Assembly: GCF_021869535.1 (NCBI RefSeq)
Contig: NW_026262648.1
Coordinates: 1,922,001 to 1,986,000, forward strand
Length of the DNA stretch: 64,000 bases
Origin: Mytilus californianus
Taxonomy: Eukaryota > Mollusca > Bivalvia > Mytilida > Mytilidae
Reading direction: 5' to 3'
Part shown: positions 55,574 through 64,000 of the stretch, one piece after another
Position numbering within the stretch: position 1 is the first letter of the stretch
Layout of the letters: the number at the start of each line of letters is the position of its first letter
Notes under the pieces: generated by a model
Seen by the model: the letters and a program-made list of their open reading frames with translations, nothing else
Database searches by the model: none
Told to the model about the DNA's origin: nothing
Position numbers and translations under genes: made by a program

Positions 55574-56862
55574 TGAATTTATTGTTAAATAATTTCAAAC
55601 ATAAAAATATTTTGAAGTTTTCTGTAAATTCTTGATTTTTTGTCCAACTGTATATTGGTACTCTTCCCAGAATTGCTTTCTGAACTAGCTATCCAAATTT
55701 CTTTAAAGTTTATAGTTAGAGAATTTTTTTATATATGGTTTTGTTTAACGTTTGATTGGTTTACAAATAGATAGTCTAAATCAAGGAATTTAAATATATT
55801 TTGAATGTTTCCTATCCAAGATTCCTGGTTAGATTTGTTCATAGAATGGATAGATTTGTGGCCTCCCATAGGATAATATTTGAAGGTTCAATTTCTTTCA
55901 TAAGATGAATCCAATATTTTATCATATTCATAATTACATAAAAAATAGTGTAGGGAGTGAACCTAGTTCCCCTCTATATGCCATATTTGATGTTTTTATG
56001 TTAACTCCAAGTGAAAATTTACAAAGCTTAGTATGGATTTTCTCTAATACAAGATAATCAGTTTCTTTTGATATAAAGTTATCCATATGTTTTTGTTTCT
56101 TATGTGGTATATAACACCAAATTTCAGATCCATACAACAAGATGGGTCGGATTATATGGTTATAAATATGTAATAAAGTACTAGGTTTTGGGCTTTCAAC
56201 TGAAAAGGTCTTCCTTATTTTGATATAAGCTTTTATTCCTTTATTATAAATTTTAAGTTCTTTCTTTGCCATTTGGCAGCTCCCAGATGCTGAAAAATTT
56301 AGTCCTAAGTATGTGTAGTTCTGTACACATTCTAAAATCTGGTTTCCAAGGATATTTTAGTATTTTTATGTCGTCCTGATTTGTTAAATACAAGAACCCT
56401 GGTCTTTATGGTGTTAACTGTCATTTTACAATCTACTGTAAATTCAAATGATTTATTAACACAATTTAGAAGTCCTTGCTCAGATGATGATAAAAGAACT
56501 ACATCATCAAAATATTTAAGGGGTGTGTGTTCAATAGGATTGGGTCTCATGTTTGATCAAAATAGGTTGGCACATCATTTAAATATATTTTAAAGAGGCA
56601 GGGACTAAGATTATCTCCTTGTCTTACTCCTATATTTGATTAAAATAGGTTTGTCCTGTGTTGGTCTATTTTTACACAGGTTTCTGTGTTTCCAATTACA
56701 TACATTTAATAAGGTCATAAATCTTTGTTCCAACACCTATACATTTAAGTATATAAAAAAGGTGGTGATGTGGAACAGAATCAAATGCACGCTTAAAATC
56801 TACAAAGCATGCATATAGAGGCTTCAAATTATTTTTCACAAATATTTGAATGATGGTATCAC

Positions 56863-57004
56863 GCGAATGTCTGATGCTGGCATGAAGATGCAAATGTCTG
56901 ATTCTGGCATGAAGATGCGAACGTCTGATGCTGGCATGAAGATGCGAATGTCTGATGCTGGCATGAAGATGCGAATGTCTGATGCTGGCATGAAGATGCA
57001 AATG
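56863..57004. repeat. 27-bp minisatellite in frame with the LINE-2 RT
   Basis: Five units of tctgatgctggcatgaagat + gcgaatg, spaced exactly 27 bp, encode nine-residue repeats (HLHASIRHS) on the minus strand, directly before RDTIIQIFVKNNL of the RT frame. The expansion follows LINE truncation or occurred at its edge. Confidence 0.9.
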
Positions 57005-57783
57005 CTGGTAGCTTTGTTTAATTGACTTGTAAGAATGCCCGCGATTTTTTGTATTTCCTACTCTTTTTTTTCAAATGACAGCCACGAATAGCAATACTTA
57101 GCTAGTACTGATATATTAGATCTACAAGAAACAAGCGTCATTGTTGTATGTTTTTTTTAACAAACATGAAACTAGATATTTCCTATATTGATTTGCAAAG
57201 CTGAAGGTCTTACATTGTAAGTATACATGTATTTGTATTATATATTTTTCTTTTGGCTTTCTGCTTCCATTTATATTTTGCCGCTTACTATATTATATAT
57301 GTTATTGATGCTATAGCATTTTCTTATATGCTGATCATAAAATAAACTTATTACAAGCCTTTGTTTTCATCTGACTCGAATCGATTTCCCCTAACCAGAA
57401 GGCGGTAACTTTGATTTCATTTTCTTAAATTGCAGTATTAAAAAATCACGAGATTATAGTCCAGACGTTGAACATATCTTTATTTCAAAAAGCTAACCGA
57501 TAGCAACCAGAGATAGTACTTGATTTTTACGAATCGGTCTTTTCTAAAACTATACTCATTCTTAAATTGAAGTTGTAAAAACAGACAACTTACTCAATGA
57601 TTTGACAACGAGCAAAAAGGCTTCACATTGTGTCAGGCGTCTGATATTTTACGATATTTATACGCAGAAAACACGATAATTATGTATTGTACTGAAAATA
57701 TATATATAAGTACGTCTGAACCAGTGACGACTCTACAACAGATTTTATCCATCGGATCACCAGTGATGGTGATACAAGGTTGA

Positions 57784-58548
57784 AATAAAATTGAGAATGG
57801 AAATGGGGAATATGTCAAAGAGACAACAACCCGACCAAAGAGCAGATAACACCCGAAGGCCATCAATGGGTCTTCAACGCAGCGAGAACATCCCGCACCC
57901 GGAGGTGGTCCTCAGCTGGCCCCTAAATAAAATTGTGTACTGGTTCAGTGAAAATGGACGTCACACTAAACTCCAAAACATATAGATGAACTAAAATTAA
58001 AAAACATACAAGACTAACAAAGGCCAGAGGCTCCTGACTTAGGACAGGCACAAAAATGCGGCGGGGTTAAACATGTTTTGTGAGATCTCAACCCTCCCCC
58101 TAAACCTCTAGCCAATGAAGAATAAAGAAACACATAGCAATACCCACAGTAAAACTCAGTTTAAAAGAAGTCCGAGTCCCATGTCAGAATAGGTAACAAA
58201 AGAAACTAAGCAAAATGACAATGATACATAAATTAACAAAGGACTATACTAGCAGTTACTGACATGCCAGCTCCAGACCTCAATTAAACTGATTGAAAGA
58301 TTATGTCTCCATCATATGAAAATCAGGTACAATCCCTCCCGTTAGGGGTTTAGTATTATACCATCATAAAATATATGAGAAGAATATAACCCGTATCATG
58401 CCAACAACTGGTTTTAGAATAAATGTGTTTATTTCCGATGCAAAGACCCTATGAGTGAATCAATATTAATACTAAAATATACAATCCTTAATGATCTGAC
58501 AACAGTATCGTAACTATATCCCTTCCGAATAAGTCTGTTTAAAGGTTT
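57784..58548 (-). mobile_element. RT-B retroelement, strongly 5'-truncated
   Basis: It contains only the last ~35 codons (PLNRLIRKGYSYDTVVRSLR, then IVYFSINIDSLIGSL; 58545-58435) and the full shared tail to the ctcaattttat terminus at 57784. At 58548 it joins unrelated DNA leading into the SINE pair. Confidence 0.88.
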
Positions 58549-58569
58549 GGAAACACATTCTGTATATAT

Positions 58570-58905
58570 AATTCGTCTAAATAACAGCCCAACAATGTTA
58601 GATCTGTAAATTTGTGTTAGCAAATTTTTTGTTCTTCCCTGGCCGGGATTCGAACTCACGTTTATGAGATATCGTGGCACCAAATCGCCTTGCACTGTGC
58701 CCGACGCGCTAGACCACACGACCACCTAGGCTCTATTCTAGAGTATAATTACTCTAAATATCAGCACAACAATGTTAAATCTGCAAATTTGCGGAAGCAT
58801 ATTTTTATTCTTCCCTCGCCGGGATTCGAACTCATGCTATTGGTATATCGTGACAACACCGCCTGCACTGTGTCCAGCGCTCTAGACCACGTAGATATTA
58901 TACTA
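58570..58905 (-). repeat. Two tandem tRNA-related SINE units
   Basis: Unit 1 (about 58735-58570) and unit 2 (about 58905-58740) on the minus strand each carry a tggtctagcgcg or tggtctagagcgc A box, a gagttcgaatcccggc B box and the same body (tttgcggaagc, ttgttgggctgttatttaga-like). Both are complete tRNA-like heads with bodies. The copy at 11115-11262 is the same family. They are not functional tRNA genes: no closed acceptor stem. Confidence 0.8.
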
Positions 58906-58974
58906 TTCGTTGCCTAGATCTGTGTATGTTTAATCGTATAAAACAAAAGATGACAAAGTTAAAAAACAAAATTT

Positions 58975-61790
58975 CAATTTTTCAATTTCAATTTTCAAAT
59001 TCTTTATTTAACCTCAGACACATTAAGTGTACAAGAGGAAATATAAACTAACATTGTATACATAAATGATGGCAGGCGAGACTGACAAAATACAGAGAAA
59101 ATACAGTAAAATAGAACATATGATATCATGCTTCAACACACTATTGAAATTCATTCTGATACATGGTTTTTCTAAAAATACTTCGAGATTTTTTTTTCAG
59201 GAACAATGACAGGTTTTTGTGTAGTCGAACATGACATAAAGATAACATATTTTTTTTATTTTTATCTCACTTGGATTTGTACTATAGTAACTAGGTACAT
59301 ATGTTTTTCTAAGTTTTACAAATGGTGGAAATACACATTGGAATAAATAATGAAATTCATTCCCGATTCCGTTTTTGCAAAGGTTACAAATTCTATTCTC
59401 TTTAGGTATCCCGGCCCATCTTCCAGTTTCTATAGAAAATCTAATATTTGCACATCTCAATTTAGTAATGAATACCCTTTCATATTATTTCTAATATTTT
59501 TCCAATTCAAACTTGTTTTTGAATAGAGAATAGAATTCTCCATTTGAAGAATTCTGAATCTGCGATACCCAATGCTGAATGAATTGATCGGTTAGTCTTT
59601 GTCTTAATATATTTAATTTAAGCTGGTTTTTATCCATATGTACTTGGTTACTCCAAACAAAACTCAATCCACATTCGTCCAAAGTAGATTTTATGTACGA
59701 AATCCATTTGAACTTTTTAGGACTAGTTTTATGTAATCCAAACATTAATTTATACACAATTGTTGATAATTTATGATCATTTATCAATAAATTATTCCAA
59801 AAAGACAACATTTTTTGTTTTATTACATTTTCTAAAGGATATCTCCCAGTTTCACCATAAACAATGTAGTTAGGTGTGGTGTTTCTAAGTTTCAGATATT
59901 TTTTGAAAAATTGAAGATGCATTTTTCTATACAACTTTTATTTTCCAAACCCCATACTTTAGCTAAATATAACAAAACTGGAACAACAAGACAATCAAAA
60001 AGTTTAAATTTTAAATCAATAGGTATACTGATATTTTGTATTTTATAGAATAAGGCATAAAGTGCCTTCTGAGCTTGATCCTTGTTATTTCTTTCTAGCA
60101 GTTGGAAAAGTTCCATTGTAATTAAACATGACCCCTAAGTATGAATATGAATCCACTGTTTCTATAATTTGATCATTAATCTTAAATGCATTACAATTCT
60201 TTCTTTTACTAAAAACCACTACCTTTGTTTTACCAATGTTAACATTTAGTTTCCATATATTACAATATTTCTCAAATGATTCCAAAGCTTTTTGTAAACC
60301 TTCAGGCGTTTCAGACATGATGACAGTGTTGTCAGCATACAATATCAAGAACAGTTTCATATAAAGCAATAATTTTTCTAAGCATAAATCTGAGATATTT
60401 TCTAGACAGTCTACATTATTATCCACATAAAAGTCTTCTAGGTCGTTCAGATAAATTGAAAACAAAAATGGTGACAAGTTTTCTCCTTGTATCACACCAA
60501 TCTCACAGTTGAATATGTCCGAGTACTCTTTACCAAGTTTGACTCGTGTCTTTACATTTTGGTACATATTATGAATAACAGTTAAAATTTTACCCCTGAT
60601 ACCAGATTTTTGCAATTTATTCCACAGCCCAGTCTCCAAATGGTGTCAAAAGCAGACTTAAAATCAACAAATGTACAATAAAGTTTCCCGCCTAATGAAA
60701 AGTAAATAATGACTAGGGCGTACAAGACAAATATGTTATCAATAGTTGAGTGTCCTTTACGAAAACCAGCCTGTGAACTTGGAATAAGGGAGATACAATC
60801 TGATAGTTTACCAAGTTTATATTTAGGATAGACGAAAATAATTTGCTGAAACAAGAATTTAAGGTAATACCCTTGTACAATTTGGGTCCGACCTTGTACC
60901 CTTGTTTTTGAATATTGGCACTAATATTCCAGCATCCCATTTTTCTGGTATTACTCCAGAATCAAAAATTAAGTTAAATAATTTAACATATACAGGCATA
61001 AGAGTGTTAACAGTACTCTTTATATATTCATTCAAGACACCATCATCACTACTTGATTTATTATTTTTCAAATTACTAATAGCGAGTTTAATTTCTTCTT
61101 CGATTATAATACCATTAAGGATATAATTAATGTTTTCTGGTATAATATCATTATCAAAAACGAAATCTCCAGGATTTTCTTCTGCCTCATCGTTTTTGTT
61201 TAACTCCCTAAAATGTTCATACAAAGATTCAATAGAAATATCATTTATATTATCTGTTTTTGAATTGCGGAAATTATTTAAAAATCTTCCAAAAAGATTT
61301 GTTATCACTTTTAGAAAGGTTCAAAAGATCGTCTGCAATCTTTTGCTGATATTTCTTGTAAGCAATGTTTAATTTGTTTTTATATTTTTTGCTAGATTCA
61401 ATCATCAATCTTCTATTTTCGGCATTCTTGACAAAACTATACCTCTTGTGTGCTTTTATGAAAACCCTTTCTGTTTATTGCACATAAATTATTAAACCAG
61501 GGTTTAGAATCATCTTGTTTTTTAAACTTTTTTCTCTTTTTAACTTTGCTGAAAGTTTCTATAGCTGCATTATGAAAATTTTGGACTATTGTATCAACAA
61601 TACATCAATATCATTCTGACGTACTTCATCACATGATGAAAGATTTTCTATACTAATTAATACATGAGCCAATATAGCCTCACTATCTGTTTGAATACAA
61701 TTTACAAATTCTGAACTACGATTCGAAGTGCACCTTGTTTGAAAACCCAATTGAAAAGTATATCTAGTACATGATCTTGTTAGTAGATCG
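58975..61790 (-). pseudogene. CR1-like LINE, longest copy (LINE-3), frameshifted
   Basis: Minus-strand order: end of an endonuclease domain (FVNCIQTDSEAILAHVL, about 61690); KRYSFVKNAENRRLMIESS (61400); ISIESLYEHFRELNKNDEAE; IKLAISNLKNNKSSSDDGV and FDSGVIPEKWDAGILVPIFK (61000). RT boxes follow: SSQAGFRKGHSTIDNIFVL, CTFVDFKSAFDTIW, GVIQGENLSPFLFSIYLNDL and ILYADNTVIM. The catalytic YADD is mutated to YADN. The C-terminal half has LKLRNTTPNYIVYGETGRYP and the zinc-like CNLCKNGIGNEFHYLFQC. Frameshifts near 60860, 60640, 60100, 59930 and 59480 make it inactive. It ends in aattgaaattgaaaa-type repeats. Confidence 0.9.
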
Positions 61791-61799
61791 ATTAGAATA

Positions 61800-63159
61800 C
61801 AAAATAATTATATTTTTATGAAATAATGACTTCATTTTGGTTCTTTAACACTTGAATTATGTTTTTTTAATTGTTCATATGTACCTTTGTCATTTTTGTT
61901 TTATATATATAATATATATTCATAAAGATTGTTAAAGTTATGCACTATGTAAAATTCAAGTTTCGTGTCCATCAAATAATGTTTGAAAAGGGGTCGATAA
62001 ATTTGGATTTTAAGTACTTGGATATTCACTCAGTCCACTTGGTAGTCAGTAATGTCAAATTGAAAGACAGACTGGTTTTGTTGTTTTACTTCAGTTTTCT
62101 CAACCGACATAATTCCGTTTTCCTCACACAAATATATACTATTAAGCTGTTGAAATATCTGGAATAATTTGATGTGAATAGAGAATTTGCAGACAGACCC
62201 TTGCTATTTGATGACAATTAAAATTAATTCCACAGTTAATAAATACGCAACGTGTAAATAGGTTTGTAGAAATCAAGTTAAAAGTCTTCATTATTGAAGT
62301 GTTGTTTTACTGGTCAGGTCATAATAAATATTTTTTTTTATTTAACGCACATCACCATTTACAAATTACTGGAACCAATACTGAGTTATTAGAGTATTAT
62401 TCCCACAAATTATTATAAATGACCATCTTTATAGTGGTCTATAGTCATATAAACAAATTAAATGTTTGTGACAAAAACACACATATATATATATATATAT
62501 CAATCCAAAATAGAGCAAGGATTTGTATAGTAAGACTTACTATACAAATCCTTGAATAGAGCAACAATAGAATATATAATATTAATGAAGAAATAGAAAT
62601 ACATCTTCAATTTATTTTTGCACAAGATTAATTCACTTTTTCACTTTATCGTTCATAAATAAATTAATAATAATAACGAATAAATCCCCACTAGTCGTAT
62701 AGCATACAACACATACATGTATTGCATTGTATTATGATTACGGTTATCAGTGCTTTTTACAATAAGAATGCATATGAACTATTTTTAACCCATATATGTG
62801 GGTCAGTTATGTACGCGTAATTCCTATTGCGTTACGACACACCCAGCTGGGAGTCGTTTCGCATTAATCTCTATCGATTTGATCAAAGTTAATCTATGGT
62901 CTTTTAACGGTGTCACAGTAAAATCTGTACATAATTGCAGGTAAAGTATATTTCTTTACTTTCTTGTAACAGGTAAACACCGATAGATTTTAAACATTCA
63001 ATCATGCATGGTAACTAAGTGTGGTTTGTTATGACAAATGTACCGTGTGTACGTAGTAAACATAACCATACATGAGATATGAATGGAGTTGTGAAATCCT
63101 AGTATCTGAAATCCATAAGGAGACAAAAGGGAATACAGCTGGTGTAAACTGACTAGGGA
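61800..63159. other. Intergenic, simple sequence and a palindrome; probable 5' flank of the PAF-AH gene
   Basis: (TA)n runs lie near 61905 and 62485. A 39-bp near-perfect palindrome is at 62516-62554. No exon is recognised before 63160. Confidence 0.45.
62516..62554. repeat. Inverted repeat, 19-bp perfect arms, 1-nt loop
   Basis: caaggatttgtatagtaag, one A, then cttactatacaaatccttg. Both outer flanks carry atagagca, as if a short segment had been copied in inverted orientation. Confidence 0.9.
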
Positions 63160-63423
63160 ATGAATTCCGATTCCATATTTCATCAATGTTTCTCACAACA
63201 AGGGCTCCATAAATCACAGAGTGATTGTTCACTTGAATTCAAGACATTAAGACGAAATGACAGTTTTTTCAAATCGAAAGATAAGGAAAAGGAGAAGATA
63301 CGGAGACATCTTCCTGTTGGAACAGGAGAATATTCTGTAGGATGTCTGGATATTATGTGTGATCATTCTGAAAAGGGGTCTTTCTTCCGGTTGTACTATC
63401 CTATTGAAAAGACAGATATATAC
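63160..63423 (+). CDS. PAF-acetylhydrolase-like phospholipase, first coding exon (partial)
   Basis: The ATG at 63160 opens an 88-codon exon ending TAC|gtaagt at 63424 in phase 0. The end, HLPVGTGEYSVGCLDIMCDH then SEKGSFFRLYYPIEKTDIY, matches the N-terminal beta-strand region conserved in group VII phospholipases A2 / PAF-acetylhydrolases (xGxYxVGCxDxM, then FxRLYYP). The first ~50 residues are polar and basic (KSKDKEKEKIRR) without a signal peptide, which favours the intracellular type II form, but an alternative upstream exon is possible. The GxSxG nucleophile and the other catalytic residues must lie in exons beyond 64000. Confidence 0.82.
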
Positions 63424-64000
63424 GTAAGTTTATTCTTTTTTTGACAAAAAATGTAAAACAATCATTTGAAATGATACATGCATGACCTGATAATTATTCA
63501 TGCATACTTAAAATCATTTTAAGGAACTTGTTGGATTATTTGGTTATTGGGCATCTATCATGTCTATACAGCGAAAATGTGCATGAAAACACGTGGTAAT
63601 CAAGTTTAACCCAGTTTATCGTCGGTTTTATTATGAAAGAGCAGTTAACATGGTTAAACCTTTTCTTAAAAAAGGAGGCCCTATACATACTCTCTCCGCT
63701 CCCATCTCTGCATTCTTAAAAATATATTTCATAAAAATACCGGGGTTAAAATAATCGAGATCTAAGCTGTTCGAATTTTGAGAATTCTGAAAAACTACAT
63801 CGCTTTGCACTTTTTATCGGTCAAAAGAAGCATGAATCATTAGTACAAAGTCTTTATACTTACTATAGTTTATCGCAAACGCAGTTTGCGCATGTTGCGT
63901 AACAATAATAAAAGTTTGATGGCAAGATATTGATGCATTTTTAATACAGTAATAACTCATTTCCTATTTCATTCATTTTTTTCAAGTGCAGTTGATTTTG
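63424..64000. other. Start of the first coding intron of the PAF-AH-like gene
   Basis: Begins with a consensus gtaagt donor. AT-rich, with no second exon or repeat recognised before the window ends. Confidence 0.5.

Larger units (their letters stand above)
54171..57005 (-). pseudogene. CR1-like LINE, broken (LINE-2), interrupted by a tandem-monomer element
   Basis: Minus-strand frames: CFVDFKRAFDSVPHHHLFYI and GVGTKIYDLIK (56850-56700), then KYFDDVVLLSSSEQGLLNCV (56510, the xDD box), KMTVNTIKTRVLVF, PKPSTLLHIYNHIIRPILLY then GSEIWC (56130), and KLCKFSLGVNIKTSNMAYRG. After the insertion at 54483-55573 it resumes with KKKTGKIITRFRTSCYDLEI and the C-terminal zinc-like motif CKLCKNAVEDELHFHLKC. 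Removing the insertion joins NKF to KKKTGK. The 5' edge runs into an in-frame 27-bp minisatellite at 56863-57004. Confidence 0.87.

Overview
The window is eukaryotic and most likely from a marine bivalve, probably a mussel (Mytilus-like). It is strongly AT-rich, genes are split by GT-AG introns, and most of the DNA is interspersed repeat: degraded reverse-transcriptase elements, CR1-like LINEs, tRNA-headed SINEs, TIR/MITE-like elements and minisatellites. The mussel assignment rests on remembered resemblance of the repeat 3' tails and of an element with tandem ~150-165 bp monomers to bivalve repeats; no search was run.

Four host genes can be built by joining exons whose phases agree. (1) 14043->2467, minus: seven exons encode a six-transmembrane protein with a class III nucleotide cyclase domain in which both usual metal-binding Asp positions are substituted. 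(2) 29055->39337, plus: a small orphan gene of four exons (153 aa), function unknown. (3) 49077->40978, minus: eight exons encode a complete 431-aa JmjC (cupin) protein with an N-terminal signal peptide and a C-terminal RDEL, so probably an ER-lumenal oxygenase-like protein. (4) 63160 onward, plus: first coding exon of a PAF-acetylhydrolase-like phospholipase, cut by the window edge.

Layout: 1-800 RT relic; 2.5-14 kb cyclase gene, whose introns hold a SINE and an RT-B copy split by a 1.8 kb element with 470-bp direct repeats; 14-29 kb intergenic repeats (RT-C and RT-B copies, hairpin elements, a long TTGTA array); 29-39.3 kb orphan gene; 41-49.1 kb JmjC gene; 50.4-61.8 kb a cluster of three broken LINEs on the minus strand with nested TIR and tandem-repeat elements, RT-B and SINEs; 61.8-63.1 kb simple sequence; then the PAF-AH exon.

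The most unusual feature is that two unrelated genes each carry a minisatellite built from a splice site. Sixteen 26-bp units copying a 3' splice site plus exon start precede exon 3 of the orphan gene, and about six 37-bp units copying a 5' splice site follow exon 1 of the JmjC gene.
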